A stretch of DNA of 64,000 nucleotides, taken from positions 52,950 to 116,949 of the forward strand of contig CACXMS010000003.1 of assembly GCA_902768795.1 (NCBI GenBank), written 5' to 3'. Numbering within the stretch: the first letter of the stretch is position 1; each line of letters starts with the position of its first letter. Positions 49,940 to 61,400 of the stretch are shown here, in pieces. Both the position numbers and the translations under genes were made by a program. The notes under the pieces are model-generated. The model worked only from the letters and a program-made list of their open reading frames with translations. It searched no databases and was not told the DNA's origin. Origin of the DNA: an uncultured Eubacteriales bacterium (GTDB lineage: Bacteria > Bacillota > Clostridia > Christensenellales > CAG-138).

Positions 49940-50213
49940 CTCCGTTGCCCGCAGCAAGCCGCTGACGGCCGGTTGCGGTGAAAAGCGCATGCGGCGAAAC
50001 CGGCCCGACGACGCTGTCCCGCATTTCCTCTTTGGAATCGGGGGCAAGCTGCCCGGCCAGATACTCGATCGTCGTTGCCATTTCCAGGCGCTCCTGCTCC
50101 ATTTGCCTCAGCTGCGCGATCAATTCATCCAGGTACCGATCGACCTCTTCGCAGTCGTATCCGTACAGGGATTTGCGGAATTCCTTTGCAGCGATATTCT
50201 CCGCCTTGATCAT
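49929..50213 (-). CDS. DivIVA-domain protein
   Basis: 94 aa, an N-terminal DivIVA lipid-binding region (AENIAAKEFRKSLYGYDCEEVDRYLDELIAQLRQM, with the hallmark FRKSLYGYDxxEVDxFL pattern) followed by a short coiled coil and a Gly/Asp-rich tail. Full DivIVA is about twice as long, so this is a shortened form or a GpsB-like relative. It would localise to curved membranes at the septum or poles. It lies in the ylmE-sepF-divIVA cell division cluster and overlaps ygiQ. Confidence 0.85.
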   Translation of the reverse strand: MIKAENIAAKEFRKSLYGYDCEEVDRYLDELIAQLRQMEQERLEMATTIEYLAGQLAPDSKEEMRDSVVGPVSPHALFTATGRQRLAAGNGDET

Positions 50214-50221
50214 GCCGGCAC

Positions 50222-50662
50222 TCAGAAATCGGTGTAGTTGTTCTCGCCGTTGTCGACAACGTTGCAGTTTTTCGGCGCAACGAGGAAGATCCCGCGCGAG
50301 ATCTTGCTGATCGAACCATCCAGCGCATAAACGGCGCCGAGCAAAAAGTCGAGAACGCGCTGCGCCGTCGCGCCGTCGAGTTCCTCCATGTTGACAATGA
50401 TCGGCTTGCCGCTTTTCAGGTTGTCCGCAATGCTCTGCGCGTCATCGTACACGACCGGGTGAAAAACGACCATCTTCATATCCGACGGAATATCGCGCGG
50501 AGACATGCCCTCGCCAACTGCGGCGGGACGCGTCGCTTCACGGCGCTGTCTCGGACGGGGCGCGGGCTTTGCCGCCTGCTGGGGCTGCTGTTGCTCCTCT
50601 TCCTCCATCAGTTCTTCGTCGTCGGCATCTTCCAATCCGATAAAGCTCAAAAACTTACCCAT
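50222..50662 (-). CDS. sepF: Cell division protein SepF
   Basis: Membrane tether and bundler of FtsZ. The 146-aa product starts with the amphipathic helix MGKFLSFIGLED, has a Glu/Gln/Pro-rich linker and the conserved SepF core VVFHPVVYDDAQSIADNLKSGKPIIVNMEELDGATAQRVLDFLLGAVYALDG. ATG 50662 follows GGAGGAACAGTCA and overlaps the yggS end by 8 bp. Between ylmE and divIVA as in Bacillus, though ylmG and ylmH are missing. Confidence 0.93.
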   Translation of the reverse strand: MGKFLSFIGLEDADDEELMEEEEQQQPQQAAKPAPRPRQRREATRPAAVGEGMSPRDIPSDMKMVVFHPVVYDDAQSIADNLKSGKPIIVNMEELDGATAQRVLDFLLGAVYALDGSISKISRGIFLVAPKNCNVVDNGENNYTDF

Positions 50663-51356
50663 TGACTGTTCCTCCCTGTATGGTTCTCGCACCGAAGATC
50701 GCCGTGCCGACGCGCACCAGCGTCGACCCTTCCTCGATTGCGATCGGATAATCGCGGCTCATGCCCATTGAAAGCGTATCGGCCGTCGGAACGGACAGGC
50801 GAAGCCGTTCGAACAGCGCGCGCATCCGGCGAAAATACGGGCGCGCCTCCTCCGGCGTGCCCGCAGGCGGAACGCACATCAGTCCGCAAAGACGGACGCC
50901 CGCAAGCCCCTGCGCTGCCTCGACATACGCATCCAGATCGTTCGGATCGAATCCGCCCTTCTGCGGTTCGTTTCCGATGTTGACCTCGAACAGGATCGGC
51001 TGAACGACGCCTCGCGCTGCCGCGCGGCGCGCAACCGCTTCCAGCAAGGCCGGTCGATCGACCGACTGAATCATATCGGCACTGCCACAGATATATTTTA
51101 CCTTGTTTGTTTGCAATTGTCCAATAAAATGGGCCTCTAAATTGCGCTGTTTATAAAAAGTTAACTTTTCGGTGAACTCCTGCGCGCGATTTTCGCCGAT
51201 CAGCGTGATTCCGGCGTCCGCTGCCAGGGCGATCCGATCGATCGGGACATACTTCGTCACCGCCATCAGCCGGATCTCCCCGACGCTCCGCCCGGCGCGC
51301 AGCGCGGCGTCCGCGATGGAGCTGCGTACCGTCTCAACGTTCTCCGCGATCGTCAT
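50655..51356 (-). CDS. yggS: YggS/YlmE family PLP-binding homeostasis protein
   Basis: 233 aa. Single-domain alanine-racemase-fold protein: the PLP lysine lies in LMAVTKYVP, with GENRAQEF, HFIGQLQTNK, SVDRPAL, and the C-terminal SMGMSRDYPIAIEEGSTLVRVGTAIFG. It buffers pyridoxal phosphate. Its start overlaps the stop of the HlyD-like gene (ATGA), and its end overlaps sepF, so HlyD-like/yggS/sepF/divIVA/ygiQ are probably one operon. ATG 51356. Confidence 0.94.
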   Translation of the reverse strand: MTIAENVETVRSSIADAALRAGRSVGEIRLMAVTKYVPIDRIALAADAGITLIGENRAQEFTEKLTFYKQRNLEAHFIGQLQTNKVKYICGSADMIQSVDRPALLEAVARRAAARGVVQPILFEVNIGNEPQKGGFDPNDLDAYVEAAQGLAGVRLCGLMCVPPAGTPEEARPYFRRMRALFERLRLSVPTADTLSMGMSRDYPIAIEEGSTLVRVGTAIFGARTIQGGTVNG

Positions 51357-52579
51357 TCGTCATCATCCTCCTCGATCGGCATGCGATAGCGCAAGCCGGC
51401 AAACAGCGTCAGTTTCTCGTCACGCGCGGAAATGATCGCGTTTTCGCCGTCCGAGCCGGCAATATAGACTGCGATCGGCGTGTACCCGTAATCCGACTTG
51501 ATGTACACATACGGCACGCCGTTCGAATACTGAATGTACTTGATCGGAACCGTAAGGCCGGATGCAACGTTCTGTACGGAAATCTCCACGACGCGCGCGT
51601 CCAGCAGCGGCTTGACGTCCGCCGAGACCGACATCACGTACAAAATACCGTTCGAAGCGTCTTTTTCGGAAACGACCGTTCCCATAAACGCGCCGTCGAT
51701 GCCCTTGATCGTAAACGGATAGGATGCGCCCGGCATCAGTCGTTTGGAGAGGTCGGCCGAGCTGGTTGTGCTTGCGACAAAGGCAAGATGGAATGCGCTG
51801 CGATCCGTTACGATCCGGTAGGAAAAGTTTTCCGAGTCCGTCGCAAAAGAAGTGGACGTCATAATGCGGCGCACCTGCGATACGGTCAGACGGGAAACGT
51901 CGCGCAGCGGTTCCTCGTTTGCGTCGGTATAAAAGCTGATGTATCCGTTGTAGCCGCTTTTGATCGTGCGCGCCATATTCGTTTCAAACGAGGTATACTG
52001 GTTCTCAAGCGCGCGGATTTCCGCTGCCAGCGTCGAAGCGTCGGACAGACCGGATACCATCAGGTCGCGGCGCTCCTTGAGCAGCGAGAGCAGTTCGGAT
52101 TCCATTTCCGCGTACGATTCGTTCGATTCGCCGTTCGAAGCCGCCCGCATCTTCGCGCCGAGATACGCGATGCGATCGTTCATGCTCTGAACCGCTGCCG
52201 GCAGCACGCCGCCGTTCAGCGTTTTCAGCTGCAGCTCCAGTTTTGCGTACAGCTCCGATTCCTGAGCGGTGATCGACGCGAGCGCGGTTTCGTACCCGTA
52301 CGGATACAGAACTGCAATATCGTCGCCCTCCTGCACGTAGACGCCGCTTTTGGCGATGATCTTCGCGTCGCTGGCGGATTCCGAAAACGATTGCTCGGCG
52401 CGGATCACAACGGCTTTCGTTTCAATTTCGGCATACAGCTGTCCGACCGACATGCGGCGTACGTGTCCCGTCAGGTTCTGCAGAAAAAGCACAAGACCGA
52501 CCACGCCCGCGATCAGTGCGACTACCCCGATCAAGGCAAACAGAATGAATCTTTTGCTGAGTTTCAGACTGCGTTCCAT
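51353..52579 (-). CDS. HlyD-like membrane fusion protein
   Basis: 408 aa with an N-terminal transmembrane helix (FILFALIGVVALIAGVVGLVLFL, about 11-33), a coiled-coil hairpin in the middle (about 95-210) and beta-rich flanking segments, ending in an acidic IEEDDDE tail. The pattern is that of periplasmic-adaptor/HlyD-type proteins or RND adaptor relatives in Gram-positives. No ABC transporter is next to it. It sits between the M16 protease and yggS, a position I recall for a conserved protein in other Clostridia; in that setting a role in division or the envelope is possible but unproven. Confidence 0.7.
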   Translation of the reverse strand: MERSLKLSKRFILFALIGVVALIAGVVGLVLFLQNLTGHVRRMSVGQLYAEIETKAVVIRAEQSFSESASDAKIIAKSGVYVQEGDDIAVLYPYGYETALASITAQESELYAKLELQLKTLNGGVLPAAVQSMNDRIAYLGAKMRAASNGESNESYAEMESELLSLLKERRDLMVSGLSDASTLAAEIRALENQYTSFETNMARTIKSGYNGYISFYTDANEEPLRDVSRLTVSQVRRIMTSTSFATDSENFSYRIVTDRSAFHLAFVASTTSSADLSKRLMPGASYPFTIKGIDGAFMGTVVSEKDASNGILYVMSVSADVKPLLDARVVEISVQNVASGLTVPIKYIQYSNGVPYVYIKSDYGYTPIAVYIAGSDGENAIISARDEKLTLFAGLRYRMPIEEDDDE

Positions 52580-52597
52580 ACCGTCTCCGTCCCCCGT

Positions 52598-53884
52598 TTA
52601 TCGGGCAGGATCGCCCGTTTTGCTCCAATTCTCCGCCTGCTTTTGCAGCGATTCGCGGACTTTTCCGAGCCGACCGACCGCGGCAAGCGTAAACGATCCG
52701 CGCGTCAGAACGTTCGGAATCAGCGCGTTGACGTCCCCGATCGTAACCGATTCGATCCGCGCAAGCATTTTTTCCAGATCGTACTCCTCGCCGACCAGCA
52801 GCGCCGTCTTTCCGATCGCGTTCATGTGCGCCGAAGCGGATTCCATGCCGAGCACATAGCTGCCCTTCAGCTGCTGCTTGCAGCGACGGAATTCCTCCTC
52901 CGTCACGCCGTTTCCCAGCAGATCGTCCAGTTCCGCAAGCATCAGCCGCAGCGCCTCGCAAATCTGTTTTTCGGTGCTGCCGACATACAGGCACAGCGAT
53001 CCGATCCCGCGGTACGACATCGGATAGGAATAGACCGAATAGCACAGCCCGCGCTCCTCGCGGATGTGCCGGAACAGCCGCGAGCTCATGCTTCCGCCGA
53101 GGATGTTGGACAGCACCGAGAGCGTAAACGCTTCCTGCGAGGCAAGCGGCGCGCCCGGAAATTCGAGCACCGCATGCACCTGTTCCACGTCCTTTTCCGT
53201 GAACGAAAACGCCACGCCCGGTTCCGGACGGCATGCCGGCGCTTCCCGCCGCGCGCCGTGCTTTACGGAAGCAAACCGCCGCTCGAGTTCCTCGAGCAGC
53301 GCGGTTTCATCGAACCTGCCCGCCGCCGCGATCACGATGTTCTCCGCGGTATAATGCGTATCCATATAGGCGCGAAGATTCTCCGCATACAGCCCGGAAA
53401 CGGTCTGCTCCGTGCCCAGAATCTCCCGGGAAAGCGGAGTCCCGTGATAATATGTCTCGGCCGCCTTATCGAACACGAGATCCTCCGGATTGTCCAGCGT
53501 CATGGCGATCTCCTCGAGCACAACGCCCTTTTCACGCTCCAGCTCCTCGGGATCGAGCGTGCTGTGAAGCACGAGATCCGACAGGATATCCACGCACAGC
53601 GGCATATCCTCATCGAGGGCTTTCACATGGAAGCAGGTGCATTCCTTTGCGGTAAACGCATTGAGGTTCGCGCCGATTGCGTCCATCTCCATCGAAATAT
53701 CGACGGCGGAGCGGGTCGTCGTTCCCTTGAATACCATGTGCTCAATGAAATGCGAAACGCCGGAATCGGCTTCGTTCTCAAAGACCGAGCCGGCATTGAC
53801 CCAGACGCCGATCGAAATCGAATGAAGCTGCGGCATCGGTTCGAGCGCAACGCGCACGCCGGATGATAATTCCCGAAAGATCAT
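52598..53884 (-). CDS. M16 family zinc metallopeptidase (processing-peptidase-like)
   Basis: 428 aa, with the inverted zinc motif HFIEH at residues 45-49 in SGVSHFIEHMVFKGT and a downstream EEIAMTLDNPEDLVFD glutamate, plus the second, inactive half domain with RGLCYSVYS. This is the MlpA/YmxG group encoded just after pnp in Bacillus, where it acts on small peptides or presequence-like substrates. It starts 86 bp after the pnp stop, so likely co-transcribed. Confidence 0.92.
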   Translation of the reverse strand: MIFRELSSGVRVALEPMPQLHSISIGVWVNAGSVFENEADSGVSHFIEHMVFKGTTTRSAVDISMEMDAIGANLNAFTAKECTCFHVKALDEDMPLCVDILSDLVLHSTLDPEELEREKGVVLEEIAMTLDNPEDLVFDKAAETYYHGTPLSREILGTEQTVSGLYAENLRAYMDTHYTAENIVIAAAGRFDETALLEELERRFASVKHGARREAPACRPEPGVAFSFTEKDVEQVHAVLEFPGAPLASQEAFTLSVLSNILGGSMSSRLFRHIREERGLCYSVYSYPMSYRGIGSLCLYVGSTEKQICEALRLMLAELDDLLGNGVTEEEFRRCKQQLKGSYVLGMESASAHMNAIGKTALLVGEEYDLEKMLARIESVTIGDVNALIPNVLTRGSFTLAAVGRLGKVRESLQKQAENWSKTGDPAR

Positions 53885-53970
53885 GCTTTCTTCCTTTTTC
53901 CAAATTTCTCAATGGAAGCGCAAAGGGACAGAGTATCCCCCTGCCCCTCCGTTTCACCTGTTAAAAACGA

Positions 53971-56076
53971 TTATGCTTCGTCTTTGTTCTCATCGGGCAA
54001 CAGATCTTTGCGCGTCAGGCTGATCTTACCGGTCTTGGCGTCGATGTCGATGACGCGAACCAGCACCTGATCGCCGAGATTCATCACGTCTTCCACCTTG
54101 TTGACGCGGTTCTTCGCCATACGCGATATATGCAGCAGGCCGTCCTTGCCCGGCGTCAAATTGATGAACGCGCCGAACTCCTTGATGCCGACGACCTTGC
54201 CGAGATAAACGTCGCCGACTTCGATATCCTTGACGATCCCGTCGATGATGCGCTTGGCTTCCGCAGCCGCCGCCTCGTCGGGCGATGCGATCATCACCGT
54301 GCCGTCGTCCTCGATGTCGATCTTGACGCCGGTCTGCGCGATAATGCCGTTGATCGTCTTGCCGCCGCTGCCGATGACGTCGCGGATCTTGTCCGGATTG
54401 ATCTTGAAGCTGATGATGCGCGGCGCATAGGGGCTGAGCTCAGGCCGCGGCTCGGAAATCGTTTCCGCCATCTTGTCCAGGATGAACAGGCGGCCGCGTC
54501 TCGCCTGCGCGAGCGCACGGGTCAGAATCTCACGGTCAATGCCCTTGATCTTGATATCCATCTGGATCGCGGTGATGCCGTCCCGCGTGCCGGCGACCTT
54601 GAAGTCCATATCGCCGAGGAAGTCCTCGAGGCCCTGAATGTCGGTCAGCACGGAGATGTTGCCGGTTTCGGTGTCCTTGATGAGACCCATCGCAACGCCG
54701 GCGACCGGCTTTTTGATCGGAACGCCCGCATCCATCAGCGCCATCGTGCTGGCGCAGATCGACGCCTGCGAAGTCGAGCCGTTGGAGCTGATGACTTCGG
54801 AAACGAGGCGCATGCAGTACGGGAACTCCTCCTCGCTCGGCAGCACCGGCAAAAGCGCACGCTCCGCCAGCGCACCGTGACCGATCTCACGCCGACCCGG
54901 GCTGCGGACAGGGCGGGTCTCGCCGGTCGAATACGGCGGCATGTTGTACTGATGCATGTAGCGTTTGCTCTCCTCGAGCGTCAGTCCGTCGAGCGCCTGC
55001 GCTTCGGAAATCGTGCCGAGCGTTGCGATCGTCATGACCTGCGTCTGGCCGCGCGTGAACACCGCGGAACCGTGCGGACGCTCCAGAATGCCGACCTCGC
55101 TCCAGATCGGGCGGATCTCTTCCAGCGCACGTCCGTCGGGACGAATCTTCTCGTTCGTGATCTTCGAACGCATGACTTCCTTCGTCATCTGATACAGAAT
55201 CGCGTCGACGTCCTTTGCCAATGCGGGATCATCCGCCGCAAATTCGGCGATCGTCTCCGCCTTGACCTGCTCGGTGCGTACTTCGCGCTCGTGCCGGTCG
55301 AACGTATCCATCTGCCAGCGAACCTTGTCGATCGCCCATGCGCGGACGTTCGCCTCAAGCTCGGGATCGGCGTGATGGATGTTGACTTCCATCTTCGGCT
55401 TGCCGATCTCCGCCTGAATCTCGGCGATAAACGCGACGATCTTCTTGATTTCCTCATGTGCAAACAGGATCGCGCCGAGCATCTCCTCCTCGGAGACCTC
55501 GTTCGCGCCGGCCTCGACCATCATGACCGCTTCGCTCGTTCCGGCGACGGTCAGCTGGAGGCGACTCTTTTCCCGCTGCTCAAGGTTCGGGTTCAGAATG
55601 TATTCCCCGTCGATCATACCGACCGCAACGGCGCCCGTCGGCCCCATAAACGGCGCGTTCGAAATCGAAAGCGCAATGGAGGAACCGATCATGCCGAGGA
55701 TCTCCGGCTGAACGTCCTGTTCCACGGACAGAACGGTCGCAATGACCTGAACATCGTTGTAGAATCCCTTCGGGAACAGCGGACGGAGCGGACGGTCAAT
55801 CAGGCGGCAGGTCAGGATCGCCTTTTCGGTCGGGCGGCCTTCGCGCTTGATGAAACCGCCGGGGATCTTGCCGACCGCGTACAGTTTCTCTTCATATTCG
55901 ATGGAAAGCGGCAGAAAATCAACGCCGTCACGCGGGGCTTTCGCCACCGTTGCATTGACCATAACCGCCGTACCGCCGCAGCGAACGAGGCAGTTGCCGC
56001 CCGCCTGCTCGGCGTACTTGCCGGTCTCGACGATCAGTTCCCGATCGCCGATCATTGTTCTGAATACTCTTTGCAT
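53971..56076 (-). CDS. pnp: Polyribonucleotide nucleotidyltransferase (PNPase)
   Basis: Phosphorolytic 3'-5' exoribonuclease of the RNA degradosome. The 701-aa product has two RNase PH domains ([47 protein letters not shown]), a KH domain ([15 protein letters not shown]) and an S1 domain ([31 protein letters not shown]). It is 117 bp downstream of rpsO, whose terminator lies between them, as in many bacteria. AAGAGGG precedes ATG 56076. Confidence 0.97.
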   Translation of the reverse strand: MQRVFRTMIGDRELIVETGKYAEQAGGNCLVRCGGTAVMVNATVAKAPRDGVDFLPLSIEYEEKLYAVGKIPGGFIKREGRPTEKAILTCRLIDRPLRPLFPKGFYNDVQVIATVLSVEQDVQPEILGMIGSSIALSISNAPFMGPTGAVAVGMIDGEYILNPNLEQREKSRLQLTVAGTSEAVMMVEAGANEVSEEEMLGAILFAHEEIKKIVAFIAEIQAEIGKPKMEVNIHHADPELEANVRAWAIDKVRWQMDTFDRHEREVRTEQVKAETIAEFAADDPALAKDVDAILYQMTKEVMRSKITNEKIRPDGRALEEIRPIWSEVGILERPHGSAVFTRGQTQVMTIATLGTISEAQALDGLTLEESKRYMHQYNMPPYSTGETRPVRSPGRREIGHGALAERALLPVLPSEEEFPYCMRLVSEVISSNGSTSQASICASTMALMDAGVPIKKPVAGVAMGLIKDTETGNISVLTDIQGLEDFLGDMDFKVAGTRDGITAIQMDIKIKGIDREILTRALAQARRGRLFILDKMAETISEPRPELSPYAPRIISFKINPDKIRDVIGSGGKTINGIIAQTGVKIDIEDDGTVMIASPDEAAAAEAKRIIDGIVKDIEVGDVYLGKVVGIKEFGAFINLTPGKDGLLHISRMAKNRVNKVEDVMNLGDQVLVRVIDIDAKTGKISLTRKDLLPDENKDEA

Positions 56077-56163
56077 GTTCTTTTTTTACCCTCTTTATCT
56101 CTATTTTATGAATGCCTTGCAAAAAAACGAAACAGCAGCTGCCCCTTATACGGGCAAAAAGAT

Positions 56164-56186
56164 AAGCGGGGAGAAGCCCCCGCTTT
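56164..56186 (-). terminator. Terminator of rpsO
   Basis: On the minus strand AAAAGCGGGGG, a CTT loop and CTCCCCGCTT pair and are followed by ATCTTTTTG. It is located between rpsO and pnp. Confidence 0.8.
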
Positions 56187-56193
56187 TTGTCCG

Positions 56194-56448
56194 TTACTTT
56201 CTGAGATTCAAAGCAGCGACGATCGCTCTGTAACGCTCAATGTCCTTCTCTTTGAGATAGTTGAGAAGGCCGCGGCGCTTACCGACCATCTTCAGAAGGC
56301 CTCTGCGGCTGTGATGGTCCTTCATATTCAGCTTGAGGTGCTCATTGAGGTGATTGATGCGCTCGGTCAAAAGCGCGATCTGCACTTCGGGAGAACCCGT
56401 GTCACCTTCATGCGTTGCGTACTTAGCGATGATTTCCTGTTTCGTCAT
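56194..56448 (-). CDS. rpsO: 30S ribosomal protein S15
   Basis: 84 aa: [19 protein letters not shown], then [17 protein letters not shown] helices (here [18 protein letters not shown]) and [27 protein letters not shown] 56448 is preceded by ACGGAGGAAAAAACC. It is next to pnp, the standard arrangement. The reading frame continues upstream without support. Confidence 0.97.
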   Translation of the reverse strand: MTKQEIIAKYATHEGDTGSPEVQIALLTERINHLNEHLKLNMKDHHSRRGLLKMVGKRRGLLNYLKEKDIERYRAIVAALNLRK

Positions 56449-56542
56449 GGTTTTTTCCTCCGTTTTATGATGTATCCCCGCAAACTGCGTCGCGCGTCGG
56501 AGTTGTCGCATCAACCCGGCCTGCGGATGAATTCGAGTAATA

Positions 56543-57460
56543 TTACCACACTTTTATTGTGTTGTAAACACTTTTTTCCATTTCTTCAAAAACTTTTTTC
56601 GCGGCCGCCGCATCTATGCCGATCTGCTCCGAAAGCGCCTCGCGGGAGTCGAACCGCCGCTCACCGCGCAGCCGTTTCAGCAGCAGAACCGTTATCTCCT
56701 GCCCGTACAGCTCGATCGCTTCGCCCGGAACATGCGTTTCCAGCGTGCGGCGCGCGCCGCCCACCGTCGGGTTGCAGCCGATGTTTGTCGCCGCGGCGTA
56801 CAGTTTTTTGCCGACGAGCAAAGCGGCGGCGTACACGCCGTCCTTCGGCAGAAGCTGCCCCTGCGCTTCAATATTCGCCGTCGGAAATCCGAGCGTCCGC
56901 CCGATCGCCTGATTGTGTACGACGCGCCCCGTCATGGCATACGGCCGGTCCAGCATCGCGTTGGCTGCGTCAAGATCGCCCGCGCGCAGCGCTTCGCGCA
57001 CACGCGTGGAGGAGCACGGCGCCGCTTTGTAGCAAACGGGCGGCAAAATCTCCGTGCGGATCCCGTGCGCCGCCGCAAGCGTTTTCAGCGTTCCGCCGGT
57101 TCCCGCGGCGTCGTGTCCGAACCGGTAATCATACCCGCAGACCAGCGCCGAGATGCGTCCGTCGTACCGTTTCACAATCCAATTTACAAACGCTTCCGGC
57201 GGCATGGCTGCCAGCATCCCGGTAAACGGAACCGCGTCGACCCCGTCGACGCCGAGACTGCCGATCAGCGTTTCCTTCAGGCGCGGCGTGCAGAGATACT
57301 CAAACGAGCCGGAGAACAGCTCCCGCGGGTGATTGGAAAACGTAAAAGCGATCGCAGCGTCGCCGGCTGCGTGCGCCAGCTTTGCCGCGCGCATCAACAG
57401 CGCGCGATGGCCGAGGTGTACGCCGTCAAACATCCCAAGCGCGATCACCGTCCGTTCCAT
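56543..57460 (-). CDS. ribF: Bifunctional riboflavin kinase / FAD synthetase
   Basis: Makes FMN from riboflavin and FAD from FMN. The 305-aa product has the nucleotidyltransferase domain ([16 protein letters not shown], the HxGH motif; [35 protein letters not shown]) followed by the flavokinase domain ([34 protein letters not shown]). ATG 57460 ([13 protein letters not shown]) is the family start and has an AAGGGGATC upstream. It leads into rpsO-pnp; truB, usually upstream, is replaced by ftsY. Confidence 0.95.
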   Translation of the reverse strand: MERTVIALGMFDGVHLGHRALLMRAAKLAHAAGDAAIAFTFSNHPRELFSGSFEYLCTPRLKETLIGSLGVDGVDAVPFTGMLAAMPPEAFVNWIVKRYDGRISALVCGYDYRFGHDAAGTGGTLKTLAAAHGIRTEILPPVCYKAAPCSSTRVREALRAGDLDAANAMLDRPYAMTGRVVHNQAIGRTLGFPTANIEAQGQLLPKDGVYAAALLVGKKLYAAATNIGCNPTVGGARRTLETHVPGEAIELYGQEITVLLLKRLRGERRFDSREALSEQIGIDAAAAKKVFEEMEKSVYNTIKVW

Positions 57461-57486
57461 ACGATCCCCTTTCCGCCGTTCGTTTT

Positions 57487-58386
57487 TTACAGCAGCGCTT
57501 TTGCGAACTCGTCCGCATCGAACCACTGCAGATCGTCAATGCCTTCTCCGACGCCGATGAACCGCACCGGCACATTCAGCGTATCGTGAATCTGCACGGT
57601 CACGCCGCCCTTTGCCGTCCCGTCGAGTTTCGTGAGCACCACGCCCGTCAGTTCGCAGGTTTCCAGGAACGCTTTGGCCTGCGCCGTCGCGTTCTGGCCC
57701 GTCGTCGCATCGAGCACGAGCAGCACTTCACACGGGGTATCCGGCAATTCGCGCGCGATCACGCGGCGGATCTTGTTCAGCTCGTTCATCAGATTCTTTT
57801 TGTTGTGCAGCCGTCCCGCCGTATCGACAAACAGCAGATCGCACCCTTTTGCGCGGTAGGAAGCGATCGCGTCGAACACGACCGCCGCCGGATCCGCGCC
57901 TTCCCCGTGCCGGACCATCGGGCAGTCGGCGCGCCTGGCCCATTCCCCGAGCTGTTCGGCCGCCGCGGCGCGGAACGTATCCGCCGCCGCGATCATGGGA
58001 CGGCGCCCCCGGGTGTGATACAGGTGCGCGAGCTTGCCGATCGTCGTTGTTTTGCCGACGCCGTTTACGCCGACGATCAGAACGACGCACGGTCCCCGGT
58101 CCGCCAAAAACGCCGTGTCATGCCGGACGGCGTCCGCAATCAGCGCGCAGAGCGCGGCCTTTGCCTCGTCCCGCGCGGAAAGCTTATCCCGCCGGACGGC
58201 GACTTTGAGCTCCTCCAGCAGTTTCTCGGCGGTTTCCATGCCCATATCGGCCAGGATCATCGCTTCCTCGAGCTCCTCGTAGAATTCCTCGTTGATACGA
58301 TCGCCGCCGAACAGTCCCGCAAACCAGCTGTTCGTTTTGCCGAGTCCCTCTTTCAGACGCGAAAACCAGCTTTTTTTCTGTTCCAT
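57487..58386 (-). CDS. ftsY: Signal recognition particle receptor FtsY
   Basis: SRP receptor GTPase, 299 aa. The N-domain (residues 30-90) is followed by the GTPase: G1 GVNGVGKTTT at 106-115, AADTFRAAAAEQL, DTAGRLHNKKNLMNEL (G3) and LTKLDGTAKGG (G4). A short basic/aromatic N-terminus (KKSWFSRLKEGLGKTNSWF) would bind lipids. It follows smc by 27 bp as part of rnc-smc-ftsY. Confidence 0.96.
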   Translation of the reverse strand: MEQKKSWFSRLKEGLGKTNSWFAGLFGGDRINEEFYEELEEAMILADMGMETAEKLLEELKVAVRRDKLSARDEAKAALCALIADAVRHDTAFLADRGPCVVLIVGVNGVGKTTTIGKLAHLYHTRGRRPMIAAADTFRAAAAEQLGEWARRADCPMVRHGEGADPAAVVFDAIASYRAKGCDLLFVDTAGRLHNKKNLMNELNKIRRVIARELPDTPCEVLLVLDATTGQNATAQAKAFLETCELTGVVLTKLDGTAKGGVTVQIHDTLNVPVRFIGVGEGIDDLQWFDADEFAKALL

Positions 58387-58413
58387 TTTCTTTCCCTTTC
58401 CGTTCCGCGGCGA

Positions 58414-61400
58414 TCAGTCCTCAAACCGTGCGGAGACGATCGTGCTGACGCCCTTTTCTTCCATTGCGACGCCGTAGAGCGTGTCGCAAACCTCCATGCT
58501 GCCCTTGCGGTGCGTGATCAGAATGAATTGCGTTTCCTCCGCGTATCGCGTCAAAAACGCGGCGAACCGCGAAACGTTTTCCTCGTCGAGCGACGTTTCG
58601 ATCTCGTCCAGCACGCAGAATGCGGGCGCTTTGATCTTCAGCATCGCAAACAGCAGCGCGATCGCGGTCAGAGCGCGCTCTCCGCCCGAAAGCAGCGATA
58701 AAAGCTGCAGCTTCTTTCCCGGCGGCTGTGCGATGATGTCGATATCGCAGTTCAGCACGTCGTTCCTGTCCGTCAACCGCAATTCCGCATGACCGCCGCC
58801 GAACAGCTGTGCGAACACCTCGGAAAAGCTCGCCTGTACCCGTGCAAATTCCGTCGAAAAAGTCGACTCCATCTGCCGCACGATCTGCCCGATCATCGTG
58901 TACAGATCGGCTTTCGCCTTCTCGAGATCCTCATACTGTGTTTTCAATCCCGCATATCGCTCGGACACCGTGCGATAATCCTCGATCGCGGAAACATTGA
59001 CGTCGCCGAGCGCGCGGATTTCCGTCCGAAGCGCCTGAATGCGCGCGCCGGTCGCGCCGACCGCAATCTCGCGGCGCAGCGGAAGCGCATTTTCGTACGT
59101 CAGTTCATACTCGTTGAAAATCCGATCCGCCGTCTGCCGGCATTCAAGCTCAATCCGGTCGATCGCCAGCTCATTCTTATGCTTGCGCTCGCCTGCCTGC
59201 CGGTACGCTTCCGCAAGCTCATCGCCTCTTTGACGGTTCCGGGCAAGCAGCTCGCTTGCGCGCTGACGCTCCCTTTCGAGACGCTGCTGTTCTTCCTTTG
59301 CGGCTCCGAGATCGCTCTGTTCGTCCGCAATGCCCCGTTCCATTTCCCGGATCCGCTCTTCCGCCTGTTCGATCTGCCCGAGCAGCGTCCGGCGTTCCTG
59401 TTCGAAATCCGCAAGCCGCTGCAAACGGAGCGTTCGGTCGCGCAGAAGCCGGTTTCTCTCGGCTTCGCGCGCATCGTCCTCTTTCTGCAGCGCCATCCGC
59501 GCAATCTTCCGTTCGGTCAGGACGGCGTTTTCCGCTTCCCTGGCGGCGCGCAGTTCCGTCAAGGCCTGCTGCTCGGCAATGATCTCGCTGCGCGAAGCCG
59601 TATTGCTCTGTTCGATCTCGGTCTGAACCGAGCGCGACGTTTCCCGGCGCTGCCGGATTTTTTCAACGCTTTCCAGGATATCGGTCCGTTCGGACGCCAG
59701 CGCTTCCAGCGCCTGCCCGGCTTCTTTCCAGTCGCGCAGAATGATCTCGCGCTGCTCGCTTTGCCGTACGAGTTCCAGCTCGTCCGCATGCGTTTCCCCG
59801 AGGAACGCTTCAAGCTGCGTATCGGCAAGAACGATCTGCTTTTTGCACGCTTCTATTTCATCCTGCTTGCGCTGCACCGCCTTTTCCGCCGCCTTGCGCT
59901 GATCGGCGGTCTCCGCAATCTCGCGCTCGCGGCCGAGCAGCGAGTATCCGGATTTTTTGACGCTGCCGCCCGTCATTGTGCCGCCGGTCGAAATAAAATC
60001 GCCGGCAAGCGTTGCAATATGAAACGCGTTCTTCGATTTCTTTTTCAAGCGGATCCCGCTGTCGAGATCCTTCACGACGACGGTACGGCCCAAAAGATAG
60101 TCCGCGACGATCGAAAGCTTCGGGTCGCAGGAAACCAGCTCGCTTGCAAGCCCAACGACGCCGCTCTCCGACAGGAACGCGCACTCCCGTTCACTCAGCG
60201 GATTCGGAATCAGCATGGATAACGGAAGCAGCGTGACGCGTCCGAGATCGTTTTTGCGCGCATACTCGATGACCGTTTTGCCGTCCTCCGCCGATCGCGT
60301 GACCAGATTCTGCATCGACCCGCCGAGCGAAGTTCCGACGGCGTTTTCGTACTCCCGCGGCACCTGCAGCAGTTCGGCCACCGGCCCGATGATGCACGCT
60401 TTGAGCGCTTCATCGCGGTCGGCCGCCTGCATCACGAGCCGAACGCTGTTCTGATACCCTTCGTGCGAGCGCATCATATCCCTGAGAACGTGCTCGCGGC
60501 TCGACAGCGCGCCGGCGTTCTGCTCGGCGATCCGAAGCTCCTCCTGCTTTGCGAGCAGATCGGATTCCAGCGCGTACCGGTTTGCCTGCGCTTCGCGGTA
60601 TGCCGCGACATGTTCGTTATGCTTCTGTTCCGCCGCAGCGCGCGTCTGATCCGCCGCGTCAAGCTCTTCCTTCAGCGAAGCGACCCGCGCTTTTGCCGCG
60701 CTCTCCTCGCCGTCCAGCGCTTCCAAGCGTTCGTTCAGGGAAGCGATCATCGTTTCGAAGCGTGAGAAATCGCTTCGTGCGTCGGCAAGCCGGTTCATCG
60801 CTTCCATCATGGCGTTTTTCGCCGCTTCCAGCGCCGCTTCCCGCGACGCGATCCCGGCGTCCGTTTCCGCCACATGCGCGTCGCCCGCCGCGATCTGCCG
60901 ATCCAGCGCGCGCCGCTTTTCCGTTTCTTCTTCCGAAAGCACCGCGGCTTCCAGTTCCTTTTCGGTCGCGGCAATCTGTTCCCGCAGCGAATCGCATTCC
61001 TTTGCGATCCGCTCGGATTCCTTCTTCGCGTGATCACGCCGCTCCACGATCAGATTGCTCTCCCCGACATGCGCTTCCACGCCGGACAGCATCTCGATCA
61101 GGCGGTTCTGCTGCGCGGAGAGCTGTTCGTCCAGCGCGCGCACCTGCGTTTCCAGCGCGGCCGAATCCGCCGAAAGCGCGCGTTCGCGCACCTCGCTTTC
61201 GTTCAGTTCCGTTTCCAGCTGCGCCGCCGCTTCGCGCAAAGCCGCAAGCCGCTCCTTCTGGCGATCCGTTTGATACAGGAACATGTTCACATCGAGGTCC
61301 CGAAGCTCCTCGCGCAGCTTCAGGTAGGTTCGCGCCGACCGGCTCTGCTCCTCGAGCGGACCGATCCGGCTTTCCAGCTCGTTCAGAAGATCGAGCAGCC